Assembly: GCA_050084515.1 (NCBI GenBank)
Contig: CM114273.1
Span: forward strand, 28,334,001-28,398,000
DNA length: 64,000 bases
Reading direction: 5' to 3'
Origin: Blasia pusilla
Lineage: Eukaryota; Marchantiophyta; Marchantiopsida; Blasiales
The position numbers and the translations under genes are program-made. The notes under the pieces were generated by a model that was given only the letters and a program-made list of their open reading frames with translations, made no database searches and was not told the DNA's origin. This document shows positions 52,939 to 64,000 of the stretch, one piece after another; the first letter of the stretch is position 1, and every line of letters starts with the position of its first letter.

Positions 52939-54300
52939 TTTGAGTGGATCTACATGTGCAACAACTCACGCTACGTAGCTGAGTGCGATCATGATTTGGG
53001 TTCCCAGCTTGATCAAACCCTTACCGGATGTCACCTGATACTCGCAAAAGTAGCAAACTTCTTCTAAACGATCTCTCCAATGGATAAGCAATTTTTTTAG
53101 AGAGTAAGAACATATCCCTCTTGTTGCCTACTCTACCTGCACACATTCCCCCCATCTAAAAACCTCCAATACTACCATAACAACCCAAATCGCATGCAAA
53201 TCACAACACAAAGCTCCCGACGTGTAAGAATCTAGCCCTCCATCCCAAGCAATCCATCATATCCGTCCAATTTGGCTGCAAGCGCCAATCTTCTGTTTAC
53301 ATCCTCCTCCTCCCCATTCCTACTCATAGAAAAATCTCCGACTTCCAAAAACTCCCCCCCCACACAAATCGAGAGGCTGGAAGCTACTCTGAGCTGTAAA
53401 TATTGTGCGTTGCGTCATCAAGGAGGGACCAAGCTAGGTTTTGCACCAATCGAGTAAAAGGCACTGCTATGTAGGTCTACCTACACACGGTCGATCACGG
53501 ACTCTCGGTGATTGTAATACACCAGCGTGAATAGAGTGAATCACGGACGTCCTATGATTCCTTGACACAAAGATGTAGTGCGGCTAGTTCTCCGCTCCTC
53601 CGAAGCAAATGAGAATAGGAAATCGTGAACTTACAAACCATGTCTGATCTGTCGTAAGTCTGATCTGAACGAAAGTAATTCCTGCACTGACAAGTCACGA
53701 ATTCTTGGAATTCGTTTGCAGCCATCTTGTTTGAACATTTTGTGAGTGAGTTTAAAAAGTCAGAATTCTCCTCTATCACATAGAGAAGACCCAAGTGGAA
53801 GCTAAGACGAGAGTAAAAAATTCCAAACCAATTCCGATCTGGAGAGAGATTTACCTTGTTTGGCCGATAAGCTTTCTCCAGATTTTCCACCACCTTGACG
53901 TTGCCTCCACTTTGCCACCACCTTCTTCGGTTCCTTGGACACCTATGTTGAGTCTACTCCAACTTAGAGACGCGGATGATTTATTTGCAATGAGCTAGAG
54001 CTTGGGAGTTCACAGGTGTCTTAATATGGCTGGCTACTTCAAAAAGTTTCCTCTTTTACTTCAGAATTGACAAGTATCCCATTTAAATCAGAAAAAAACT
54101 TGTCTCATTCAAATATAAGCTGGTGGAAAAACTTTCAAATAGAAGCCCTCGGTTCAAATAGAAGCCCTCAGAAGGTTTCCCATAGATTTGATTTGTTTTT
54201 CAACTTTTTTTGCTAAGCGGCCATTTTAGATGATTTTTTGTGGAGGGCTTCACTCCCCTCCTTGCATTAAAGTATAGATTTTACATTTTCATTTCATATC
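52939..54300. other. Unassigned spacer
   Basis: No gene could be supported. A 58-codon minus frame from an ATG near 53725 (MAANEFQEFVTCQC) ends at 53552 and has no recognised family. Upstream exon-like sequence with an AAG|GTAAAT donor lies near 53856, but no chain could be closed. Confidence 0.3.
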
Positions 54301-54515
54301 CTAGAGGGTGCCCATGCTCCGTATAGTATATGCTCCGATGAAAAACATCTCAACCAGAGGAAGACAACGAATTAAAAAACACGCTATTAGAGTTGAAGTT
54401 ATGTTAATTTAATTGTTTATTACACGTTTCATAAGGTTAAGAGGCTGAATGCATACTTTTCATCAATGAAGGAAGGGGTTTAAAAAAAATTCCCATCCTC
54501 TTTTAGTAATATAGA
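54301..54515 (-). mobile_element. Helitron-like element, 215 bp
   Basis: Read on the minus strand it begins TCTATATTACTAAAAGAGG at 54515. It ends GGAGCATGGGCACCCTCTAG at 54301. The internal part is AT-rich, and the terminal hairpin is decayed. Confidence 0.5.
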
Positions 54516-57500
54516 ACTAGTGTGGCGGCCCCAAAAGTGGGGTGGGGTATATTTTTAAAAAAATACAAAAATGTAAATGTACACATATATAAAAAAGAAA
54601 GTGTCCTATTTGCAGACTTTGGCGGCCCTAACAAGAGATCGCTTTCTTCTGAGAACATCCGACGCGTGCTTGCATCATGAATGACCGCGCCCAATCCGAC
54701 CCTACATCGACAAGAAACGGACCTAAGTGACCGCTATACCGGTGCCGGGGAGGTTTGTTTTCATTCCCGGGGTGAGAAACAAAGGGGATCCACTTCCACG
54801 GGGGGACGTCCCCGGGTTTCTCAAGGTCTCGGGGAAGAAAGTCCCGCGATCTCGGGGGAATTGTTTCGGGAAGTTTCACTTTTGTACGGCGTGGTGGTGG
54901 TCGCCGAGGGTACGACGAGCCCCGATCGTCCGGCGTAGCACTCAGCTTGCCTCCCCCATGTACTTTGCCGTGGGGATTCCGATCGCACAATCATGGCAGG
55001 GCACTACTTCGCTCACAATTCAATCTCCCTCTAAACAATTTTTTGGCTCTCAAATGTATTGTATGCATGACACAACTTTATGTACAAGCTAACTCTTACT
55101 AGAACTGTCACTACCTATTTTGGAGGTAAGAAAGTGGAAATTGCAATGGAGGACTACACAAGACTCTAAGACCTTTAACAAGATCGAACATGGTGGGAGA
55201 TTTAATCTACCAACCCACAATATGAAAAATTTAAAAATTAAAATTGTATCTAATCTTCAAAATAAGAGACCAATTTTGTGGTTGTGTATAGTAGTCTTCA
55301 ATCCAAGGGAGACACTACTTAGGCCTTCAATACAAACAAGAGGAGACACTACGTATAGCATGGGAAAGTATAGCTTGGAAAGTATATAGTACAGAGTTGA
55401 ATATACTATACTAATCAGATAATGCTGTAATGGATATGTAATGCTTATTGTTAGGTTGAATTACATAATACGACATACAAAGGATGCTACAACACAAAGG
55501 TAATCAATACAAACCTTTATAATAATAGACACAAAAGGTTCTAATGAAGACTAAGGTTCCAAGGTGTCATAGACCATGGATGAATTGACAAAGAAGTAAC
55601 GGCGGCCGCATGAAGACTTCAATATGAATCTGCGTAGTGTTGGCAAGTGACCAAAAACTTGAGTTCTATTGGTCCACGTCACTTTAGGGATTCGTTGGAA
55701 CACTCTAGTGTCTCTATAGAAAATATGGAGTTCTGCACAAACCTCCGGGAGAATAGCAATTTAAGACCTTTAAACTAGGGTCGTAAAAAAACATCCACTT
55801 GACTATTAAAAAACCTCAAGACACGAATAAATAGTAACATCCCAAGAAGGGAAGAAGTCCATAAGTGCAAAAGTAACATGGCAACAAGTTAACGCAAAAA
55901 CCAAGATGAACTAAAGGAATCATACGTAAATAATTTGAAAAAAATCTTACAAGAATACTAGTGAATGGTAAGAAGTGAATGAACGATGAGGTGAGTGTCC
56001 CCCAATCATTTCGGCTCGACGGATTGACGCCAAAGCGTGCATGCTTAGATGCATTTCCAAAAATAAGTGATGACTATAGAGAGAGAAGGACTACGAGAAG
56101 GGGCAAGGTGATGATTCTCAAGGGAATGGTAAGCATATGTTTTCAATGAAGCATCAAAATACACATGTAAGTGCCCAAATATTTCAATTGCAAAAGGAAG
56201 ATGTTTTATATCTCAGTGGCTTTACACCAATGCTTTATGTAAAACATCGATGCTGTTATAAATCCATCAATTGTATGTCTCACCGCATTACTAAACTCAT
56301 TGATTCTTGCTGATGCTTTGGCCATAGAAACTTTAGTATATGCAGCCCAATACACCAATTCAAAACAAGTTGGAACAACAACCATCATATTATCCAATAT
56401 CAGACAAAAGCCACCTCCAGACGTAACAAGATCAACTCTTTAATGAGAGGTTGCATATGTAGTAGAAGGCAGGACATGGAGCAACTCTTGCCCAACTGTA
56501 TACCCTATAGTACGAGCTATCAATGATACCTCCTCTCTAATCATATTATGGATCATTGTTCATTCTCCACCATTTGCACATTGGAGAATGTGTACTTGGT
56601 GTAGAAGAATAAGAGCATTTTTAATAAGCCATGCCCCCACCCCCATACCCACACAAGAACAAAAATAAGCTCAATGAGTGTTACAAGATGCCTTAGATAG
56701 AATGCTCAAAAAGTTGATTTAGTGCAAATTTTCAGAGATAAGCTCTTGAAGTATATCAAACCCTTATGTAATCAATTGACTCAAAAGGGCTATAATTTCA
56801 TGTATAGTTAGAGAAAGAAGAGGCCATGCAAATCTCAAATTTTGTTGGAATAATAGATTTCCCTCCTCTACATTGGCCAGATGATCCGTCAAGATAGGTG
56901 CATCTCCTTGGAGAAATCATGAAGTCACAATCAAGGCATCCAAAGCCCAACTCCCCAAAAATATTGTTGGTCCAAATATGACCCTGGAGGAAGCTTCACA
57001 CGTTAAAAAGAAATAGGGAAGATAGCTTGTCATGAAGTCAAGACACCATCATCTCCCCCAAATGTATTTGGACAAAGTACACTAGTAGAAAAGGGGCTAT
57101 TTTAAACCCATCTGTTAGTGACTCATGTTACTAAGAGTCATAAGAACTACTAATAGTTACTCTACAACCAATCAAGTGACTCGTTTATCACTCATATTAT
57201 TGTGGAGACACAATTACTTACTAGAGTAAACTTGTAGAGGGAAGACTTTTTTTTTACCTACTAATTCATGCTTAACGGCTTATGAACTACTTCTTTATAA
57301 TTATAAATAATGATAAGGTCCTCTTTAAAGCGCTTTAGAAGCGACTATATCTCAAGGGAGAGGGGTAAAAGGGGTGCTAGTAGGGTTAGAAAAATGACCA
57401 AAACTAACTAAGGCAAGAGAGATCTTAAGAAAGAAATGTGAGGAAATAATGTTAATTAAGTTTTTTAACCCTAAGTTTTTAGAAGCCTAAACCTGCAGGC

Positions 57501-58766
57501 TTCGTTCAAGCACGCCGTCGTCTGAAGGCGGAAAATCTCTCTCTCATTCGCGCACTCACTCTTCCTTTCTCTTGAGAGCTTTCTATGTGAAAGGTGAAGG
57601 AGTGCAGGTGCGTGGTAACAAGTTTGTAATTGCAAATTGAGTGGAAGTAGCCGTGGTTTACGACTTTTTCCATCAATGAACATTTGTTGTGAGTTATTTG
57701 TTTTGTTGAAGAATTGTTAGGCAGTTTGTTTCATTTCTCTTGTGTTGAGATTTTCCATGAGTCGGGTCTGGAGTTCTGAGGCAATGCGTTACCATTTTCA
57801 GTGCGACGATTGCTATTCATAAGGTGTCGAGAAATTATCTTTATGTGTTAGCTTGGCATGGTGGATCCAGTACGTTGTCGTTATCTCTTCATCACTTTCA
57901 CTCCTCACGGTGAATGCTTTATATTTTCACAGTCCGAAATCATTGCAGTTGGACTCCTATGTGCACATCATGTTTTGTGTTTCTTTCAGATGTTGTGCAC
58001 TGCCATTCTAGTCTCCCATTTCTGCCGTTGGACGTCTCCCATTTGTGTCTTGGACTGCCACAACCTAGCACTCTTTGCTGCCTCCAAGGTTCCTTTGTGA
58101 GTCGAACCTCTTCAATTTTCGGCCAAGATGAGGTCTCTTCTGCTCAAATAAGTCTTTCGAAATAGAGGGCTAGCTTGACATACTAAAACTTACATCCGAC
58201 TGCCCAGAATCAATCATTCTAGTGCATCGATATCACAAGTGAGAATTTGTCAATTTCCAGCGAAACAAATATTCTACCAAGTGGTTTCCAAAAATTCGCA
58301 TCTAGGGACCGACATCATTGGTAGCTTAAGTATCATGTCCAAAATTTTAGATTAAGAGATTGATGTATAACTTGCAAACATCGATGCCGATGCAGTGAAC
58401 GCCGCAAAAACGGCAAAGGACTTGCGATCCTGCTTAGACCAAAATGCGGTTACGCAGCTGAAGTGTTTCAAGTCTTTCATCTACACTCTTTGCAAACTAA
58501 TCAGTTCTCAAACTTTTTTATCTCCCTGTCTTTGAGAGTGGTTGCAACCCCTCACCATGTCTAAAGAAACATTGCTACCCCACGACTCTCTAGTTACCTG
58601 CCCGCTATAAACATGAGCTAATAGTCAAAGTCCCTGTTAGGAAGCAAATATCATGGATGATAGGATCAAAGCCACACAATTTTTTTGGAGGGATTAGTAC
58701 CTGATCGAGGTAGAAGACAAAGTAGGAGATGAAGATTTGAAGACTATGATAGTAGGTTCCACTTAC
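54516..58766. other. Repeat-rich or unassigned sequence
   Basis: No gene could be supported over about 4.2 kb. From 54.6 to 55.0 kb it is GC-rich with frames on both strands but no signature. From 55.1 to 57.4 kb it is AT-rich. A 63-codon minus frame at 56206-56397 and an 80-codon plus frame at 57858-58100 look like chance or debris. No RNA gene was seen. Confidence 0.45.
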
Positions 58767-59214
58767 ACTCTCACCGAGGGCACTACCGTGCTTCAAAGCA
58801 TGTTTGGTGGCTTTATTCGCGAGAATAAATCCAAGGTTTCCTTTGGCATCTTTAAATTTTTCTCCCATGTCCATTTGGATCTAGTGCTGCGGCAAGATTT
58901 CGTTCCCCATGTGTAAAGTTATGTCAACAAATCAATCTCCTAAGAGGCCAAAATATAAAACTAAAACCGTGATATCACAAGGAATTTCACCTTGCCCTCT
59001 AAGAAGATTTCGTTGTTTGTACCTGCTTAGGGTCATCTCGATTCTTGAAATCCAGAACATTACCTTTTGGCTTGATTGCGAGTCGATAGTTTGGATTGGC
59101 CTCGGTGAATATTGTGACTACCTCCGCGACTGCTTCCATGAACTCATGTTTTGATTGTTCTTCTTGGTTAGGGTACCGATTTTGGGTGATGATGATGATG
59201 ATGACCATGTCCAT
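58767..59214 (-). pseudogene. EULS-type (ricin-B-fold, R40-like) lectin pseudogene fragment
   Basis: Exon 1 (59023-59214) encodes FTEANPNYRLAIKPKGNVL and FKNRDDPKQ, with a GTACAA donor. Exon 2 (58767-58886) encodes MGEKFKDAKGNLGFILANKA, then TKHALKHGSALGES, with a GTAAGT donor. In EULS proteins the junction reads PxQxW. Here exon 2 starts CAC TAG, so the tryptophan codon TGG has become a stop. The histidine-rich N-terminus of this family is visible in another frame (HGHGHHHHHHP), which implies a frameshift as well. The second half of the domain (the VLW block) is not found downstream. These are stress-related carbohydrate-binding proteins in plants, and this copy is dead and truncated. Confidence 0.72.
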
Positions 59215-59275
59215 GACCAAATGAGAGAAGAGACTCACTCTCATAAATTCTGAGTGCTTACCATAAAGTATTGGT

Positions 59276-59705
59276 GTAGAGATTCAAATATTAGAACTTG
59301 GAGGGGTTCCACTCCAAGTTCTAATATGATACCAACAAGTTCTAATATCACACTAGGACGACAATAGTAATAGTCCTTTGTCCTTTCAGCTTCAAAAGCT
59401 TCCTGATTTGTTTCAAAAGCTTAAGAGTGAATGTGTATGGAGGGGACGATCTGTAAGGTGACTTCTTTGTCTATTTGAATAGGATGTACACGTTTTGGGC
59501 ATAAAAAATTACAGAAAATTAGTCTATATTTGTATACTCCGTTTTTAACTACTCTTATGTAGTTTAGTAAATATTTCACCAATTCACTTGAATGGAGAGA
59601 GAATTGTTTTAGTCATTAAATATCGATTTGTTGTAGCCTTTTGAACCAAGGAGAGAGAAGTCTTAAGAATGTAATATCTTTCATGTCTCCGGTTGGTATC
59701 AGAGT
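59276..59705 (+). mobile_element. Possible LTR with initiator-tRNA-Met primer-binding site
   Basis: TGGTATCAGAGTG at 59694-59706 matches the start of the primer-binding site complementary to plant initiator tRNA-Met, which is typical of copia elements. A sequence that begins TGTAGAGA near 59276 and ends TTTCA near 59682 would fit a TG...CA LTR. No second LTR or polymerase was found, so this is a solo or truncated piece. A frame after the site (ATG near 59731, MALNDTRYFLSRLRSLPFEV) could be a gag remnant. Confidence 0.4.
59288..59327. repeat. 16-bp perfect inverted repeat, 8-nt loop
   Basis: The arms 59288-59303 and 59312-59327 (ATATTAGAACTTGGAG and its complement) flank an 8-nt loop. A third partial copy of the arm (AAGTTCTAATAT) follows at about 59337. 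Confidence 0.93.
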
Positions 59706-59943
59706 GACGGCGGGTGTTTTGTTACAACCAATGGCTTTAAACGACACAAGGTACTTTTTGTCCAGATTAAGGAGCCTTCCTTTTGAAGTGAAGGTCAAGA
59801 TCTTTATCATGAGCAGGCCTACTAGTCTCTTGGACCGTGTCCTTGCCCTCCCAGAATCTGCAAGGGCAAACATTTGTTACTTTCATGCTTACTCTGAGCG
59901 TTATTGGACCCCAAATAGGCGACAAAGGCAGACTAGGAATTGA

Positions 59944-61310
59944 CTATTCTGCTTAGTGTGAGAAAACAGAAAGTGATGAAATCACTGAAATCTTTACAAA
60001 AAACTTAGAGATACAAAGTGGCCTAGTCCATCCGTGCGCTCACAGAAGAGCTTCGATGGAACCTGAACATGGAGATAACTCGACATACGAGAATGCGCTA
60101 CCGCTACGGCTCTCGAATATTTGACTACCCGGGAAAACTAGGGTTTTTACCTCTTTTTCTTCCTTCCTATTAATAGAAAAAATTTGCCAAGGGCTGCGCC
60201 CCCGGACCCCCACATCGTCTTGGCATACTAGGGGCTGCGGCCCCGGAACCCTATATTGCATCAGGGTACCCCGCATCCTGATGCAATATAGGGTTAGATA
60301 AACCTAGTAACGCTACTCCTAAAACCACCTACGTCATATTACTATGACTTCTTTGACGTCTAAGTGGGAACCATCAATCTAGGCTTCTCCTCATGCAAGG
60401 GGGCCGATCAGATTAATGGTGCTTAGAGAAGTGGATGTTGAGAATCCAACACTTAGAAGATTGCCATGTGTATGTGCAATTTGTAGACATTGTTATGTGG
60501 AGGGAGGATAGAGGAGCACTATTAGCATGGCTAATGCTTGGGGTCACCCGCAAAGTCATCCTTCATATCTGTCATGATGCAGGGGGGATTCTCCTTGGGG
60601 AGGATCATCCCATAGTTAGGAAGGCACAAGCCAACATTGAATATGCGCATTCTATTGGTGGCCACACGGTAGAGGTTATTCTTAAGTATTGTAATACTTT
60701 GGAAGTTGTCATCTCGGGGAACTTAGTATGCATTTGCTCAAGTCGTAGAACAATTTCAGGGAAAGTTTGCATATGTTGCCTAAACATATGCCGTGATGTT
60801 GCAGTGTGGCAAAGAGTCAGATCCGTAGCCTAACTTTAGGCCCTTCATATGGCCAACGGGTAACATTTGTAATTGTAAACAATAAGACAATAAGAGGATC
60901 CATTTTTTAAAGTCATTGATTGAGTCACCGTTATTTTTCTTCATTGATGGAATTGGGCTTATTTTGAGGGGCCATGGTGTGTGTAAACTCTTGACCTTGG
61001 ACGATAAAAGACGCTATTACAGGGATGTATGCAACCAAATAATCAATAAGAAGTAATGATTTCTGTAGAAACAATTGCTTCTTATGCTATCAACTTTAAC
61101 TTGTTCTATGTACAGGTACCAAAGGATTGACTATTGGAAATCTAAGTATCGTGAAGGCTATAGATAACCTCCACATCCAGTGAAATCCATTTTTAAGCTT
61201 TTTTTTTTCCATGCGTGAATCATGGACGTTCATTATCCATTGAATTTCTGCACCTAATAGTAATCTTATTGTCTTTTGTGCCAAAATGTAGGAGTAACCA
61301 ACGTACAAGG
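59944..61310. other. Unassigned repeat-like sequence
   Basis: No gene could be supported. GC-rich words (GGGCTGCGCCCCCGGACCCC and GGGCTGCGGCCCCGGAACCC) occur twice at about 60188-60210 and 60231-60250, next to the palindrome at 60247. The 132-codon plus frame at 60435-60833 has no signature. Confidence 0.4.
60247..60295. repeat. 19-bp perfect inverted repeat, 11-nt loop
   Basis: The arms 60247-60265 (AACCCTATATTGCATCAGG) and 60277-60295 are perfectly complementary around an 11-nt GC-rich loop. Confidence 0.95.
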
Positions 61311-61652
61311 ATGGCGCGCCCAAAATACCAGGCCAAGAAAACCCCCGAGGTGAGCACTTATGCACCATATAGTGCACTCTAGGTTCTACAGAAGGCAGCC
61401 CACATTTGTGCAATCTGTGATGATGGGGAAGACCTGGTTGTTTGCGATGGGCCTTGTGCGAGGCACTTCCACGCAACTGCAGAATCAGCGGGGGCTATAG
61501 AGAACTCTTGTCCAGGGGTCAACCTCCCACCCAACCACGAGGGGAGCTCGTTGTGCCAGGATTGTGTGAAGCAAATCGCCAGGTGTGCCAAGTGTGGTCT
61601 AGAGGGGAGTTTTGTAGAGACTTTTCGATTAAAAGAGTACCTTTTTCCTTGA
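61311..61652 (+). pseudogene. PHD-finger fragment, EDM2-like
   Basis: From 61392 the frame reads AAHICAICDDGEDLVVCDGP, then CARHFHATAES, NSCPGVNLPP, SLCQDCVKQIARCAKCG. It stops at 61652 after FRLKEYLFP. The spacing C-x2-C, C-x2-C, H, C, C-x2-C is a PHD zinc finger, and the CEG/CDG-x-C-x-R-x-FHAT style with a following C-x2-C pair resembles plant EDM2-type proteins that read histone marks. An upstream ATG at 61311 (MARPKYQAKKTPE) is in frame, but a TAG lies between. It could be removed only by a 42-bp intron, which is too short for a normal plant intron. It is therefore probably a pseudogene or captured fragment. A gypsy primer-binding site follows 36 bp later. Confidence 0.65.
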
Positions 61653-61688
61653 GTTGTACATTACATAAGGAACTAGGCAAGGAAATCT

Positions 61689-62316
61689 TGGCACCGCTGT
61701 CGGGGATCACCAGATCTTCCCAAGCAAGGAGAGGTAGCGAGAGAGTGGGGTATGGGAGTAGAACAAGTTGTCGGACCCCCACTTGGTGTTGGACCGGTAC
61801 TGCTGGTGGAGGATTGTGCCGCGTAGAGGGGGTATCGTGGAAATAAATAGCTGATCCAAAGAGTCTTCATTCCCATGGAGTGGAGCCTTGCGTGTTGGGT
61901 GAGTCGTTTAGCAAGGAGATCTTTGGAAGTTTTGGATGGATCGGGAAAGAAGTCTTGAGACGCGCGAGCAGAGAACCGAGAGACGAAGAAGAGAAAGAGA
62001 AGAGCGAGGTGCTTGGAAACCAGCAGGTACACGTGCAAAGAATCGTTCCCCTCTTCAACCAAAGCCTCCCGGGAGACGAAAGGAAAAGAGGAAGTTGCCT
62101 AAGCCTCCTGATTCACCGGCGAGGACAGACCCAGAAAAGGAGGGGGATCCGTCCGACCACAACACCAGAGGAGACTTGCCTTCCCCATCAGGTGGCGGAT
62201 GTCCTCTTAGTAGTGAAGACAACGAAGCACTAATGGCACAACCAGGCAAGTGGCTGCTGAGGTACGCCACCTTTTCTGGAAGCAAACGGGATGATGCGGA
62301 TGACTTTATTACCTAA
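61689..62316 (+). mobile_element. Gypsy primer-binding site and gag N-terminus
   Basis: TGGCACCGCTGTCGGGGA at 61689-61706 fits the primer-binding site, complementary to tRNA-Asp, that is known for Athila/Tat-type gypsy elements, with two differences from the usual TGGCGCCGTTGTCGGGGA. A leader follows, then a plus frame at 61936-62316 that is very Arg/Glu/Pro-rich (RRREREERGAWKPAGTR) and ends RYATFSGSKRDDADDFIT, like the start of the gag F-x-G-x-x-x-x-DA-x-x-FI block. The element is cut off there by a stop and unrelated sequence. Confidence 0.55.
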
Positions 62317-63273
62317 ACGAAATCTACACAAACCCGGTAGCATACTAGTTTCAAACCTTTCAAATAATGAAGGCCTCCTTCCTCTATTGAGTAGTAAATA
62401 AAGATAGTTCCAATTTACTTTGTATACGATCTCGACTTTACAAAAGAACAGAGTGGGATGTATTTAAAAAATGGAAAACTCATCCACAATTTTTATAAAC
62501 TAATAAGTTTTCCTGGTGGGCATTGGAGCATACATTATTCCTTTGAACTTAACTTCTTAGAATCCTAACTTAACTCCTCGACAGATGAGGGTTTCGATCT
62601 GTTTGGGTCAGTTCACCCTAATTTCACCACCGGCCTTGCGTTAGAAATGGACCCTTACACCTAATTCGACAAGAGGACCATCGTCGAAGGTCTCCACCAT
62701 TGTGAACCCATCCTAAATTTGAGACGATGGGTGGTAAGACGTGTCTACAATTCCTAGATCACGTGCACTCTAATGCCTGTGTATACATCTTAAGATAAAC
62801 TAAATAATGAAGAATGTTGAACGCCCAGTTCGCAATTGGTTTGAAGCCCATACTTTCTTCGAACCAGATTCGCGTCATTGCATGTGATAGTTAAATTAGG
62901 CCTGAAAACCATGTAGAAATTGCGTTGATTGACTTCACCAAAATTGGAGCTGTCAACGAAATTCGGGCCCTGACGACGATATCGACATGTCCGATCAGTC
63001 GGATCCATCGTAGATTTAGGCGAACCCAGAGCAGCAAGTCCATTGTGCCTCTTTGTCAGCCATCGGCGTATATCTGCAGGGAGTCATAGTTCGAGGTAAC
63101 TGTGACGCTCCATATCGCACGCGTAAGCATTCAATGGACGGATCATTTGCAGTTGAATTGCATTACAATCGACTATGCGATTTCAGGAGTAAGCCGCTAC
63201 TGGCCGATCGGCCCAATTAGAATCGCCTGAAACCTGATTGATCTCGACTTTGTCGAGCTGAGTCAGAGCTACT
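62317..63273. other. Spacer 3' of the GT92 gene
   Basis: No gene is seen. A 72-codon minus frame at 62790-63008 has no signature. Confidence 0.4.
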
Positions 63274-64000
63274 TCACTGCTTTGACCCTATCATCCGCAC
63301 CTCGAAATGTTTGACGTCTTCGGCAAGGTTCTTCATGGAGTAATCCAATACATGCGTCACGTTATTGAACTCGATGCTCGTAACACTCACGAGGTCTGAA
63401 GAATCTACCAACTCTTGGCATAGCTCATCCTCCCTCCTGCTGGTTGCGCCGTGATAATGGTAGTAGTGCAAATATTTGGCTTGCCAACTCGTAACTTGAA
63501 ACCCCTCTGTCGCCCCTTCCGGCATAGTCATGCGTACTGGCTCGTGCGGTCCTACAGCCAGTGCGGCGTCCGATCGGACCAGATTCTTCGCATCCATCCA
63601 TCCGCCTGGCTCGATGACTTGTGTTCGTCTGAAGACCATCTTCTCCAAACCCCAATCACTATGTTCAAGTAGAAAGCACTATTCGCTCAGTATCATGAAA
63701 TTAACATTATCATTCCTCAGGAATTCTTCATGATCAATAAACATGCGGGGATGAGAACTCCGACCTCCGACTTGAAAGAACCTACTGCAAGTAAGAATAT
63801 CAGATTCTATGAATTGGTAGGTTATTGGAGGTTTTTTCGTTTAAATTACCTAGGCCTGGTCTCCTCGCGCACGCAGTGCTTCAGATCCATAGGCATCTGG
63901 AGCAAAGCAATTCGCTGCAGCCGGGGCCCTGGAAAGTCCTTCCCAATGTCGACCAACAAATCATCCAAATTCTTCGAGTCTGGAGGCATATGGATGAACT
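63274..64000 (-). CDS. Glycosyltransferase family 92 (DUF23)-like protein, 3' exons only
   Basis: Two minus-strand exons are in the window. The last is 63274-63658 and the preceding one begins at 63850 and runs off the right edge. The junction is AG|GTAATT to ATAG|T in phase 2, which closes a serine codon (RP-S-DWGLEKMVFRR). The upstream exon reads LVDIGKDFPGPRLQRIALLQ. The last exon carries EPGGWMDAKNLVRSDAALAV, GPHEPV, YLHYYHYHGATSRRED and the C-terminal 40 residues. The KNLVRSD-x-A-x-x-VGPH block and the HYYHYHG-T pattern are characteristic of the GT92 family, which includes beta-galactan synthases (GALS) in plants. The N-terminal part, including the DxD motif and any membrane anchor, lies outside the window. 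Confidence 0.75.

Noticed and set aside
60435-60833. Plus-strand 132-codon frame
   Set aside because: No domain is recognisable, and it lies in repeat-like sequence. A transposase origin was considered but no motif supports it.
1-64000. CRISPR arrays, bacterial operons, riboswitches or rho-independent terminators
   Set aside because: The genes are spliced and eukaryotic. The hairpins lack terminator context, and none of the repeats have the regular spacer pattern of CRISPR.

Overview
The window is nuclear DNA from a land plant. The signs are spliced genes for a plastid ribosomal protein, a class II cytosolic small heat-shock protein and a mitochondrial TIM8, plant-type tRNA-Leu(AAG), TTTAGGG-type telomeric heptamers at several places, and Ty3/gypsy chromovirus, Helitron-like and LINE debris. 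Introns reach 2.5 kb and repeats fill most of the space, so a large, repeat-rich genome is likely. A seed-free lineage (lycophyte or bryophyte) is my guess, because a GHL10-type glycosidase gene is present and the class II sHSP has an intron, but the sequence does not prove it.

Layout: 0.1-2.7 kb holds a three-exon SNF4/AMPK-gamma-like CBS gene (minus) with two near-perfect hairpins in its long intron. 3.6-8.5 kb is transposon debris: a Helitron-like element, a decayed chromodomain gypsy element (minus) with an internal fold-back rearrangement, and a LINE zinc-finger remnant. 9.05-9.66 kb is a (CT)n tract and a 0.5-kb imperfect palindrome. 9.7-13.3 kb is AT-rich or unassigned. 13.3-17.0 kb is an eight-exon GHL10 glycosidase-like gene (minus). 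20.8-22.9 kb is a six-exon YqgF/RuvX gene (minus). 25.0-27.8 kb is TIM8 (minus, two exons). 29.57 kb is tRNA-Leu(AAG), followed by an array of 78-bp units mixed with telomeric repeats. 33-35.5 kb has Helitron-like termini in tandem and a fold-back element. 36.2 kb has an elongin-C/SKP1-like gene (plus). 38.7-39.5 kb is the class II HSP20 gene (minus) with an upstream heat-shock element. 40.2-44.5 kb is AT-rich repeat space. 44.6-45.9 kb is plastid RPL24 (minus). 47.7-52.9 kb holds two gypsy-type fragments in opposite orientation. 54.3-62.3 kb is mostly repeats, with a EULS-type lectin pseudogene, an LTR remnant and a PHD-finger fragment next to a gypsy primer-binding site. 63.3 kb to the right edge holds the 3' end of a GT92-type glycosyltransferase (minus).

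The host genes do not form a pathway. They are housekeeping genes for mitochondrial import, plastid translation, organellar or rRNA nuclease function, stress response and cell-wall or glycan chemistry, each separated by repeats. For the main genes I rebuilt introns from GT-AG sites and checked that every exon phase closes. What stands out is the GHL10 gene with an unassigned C-terminal extension of about 300 residues, a set of unrelated perfect snap-back palindromes with 5-11 nt loops, and internal telomeric repeat arrays.
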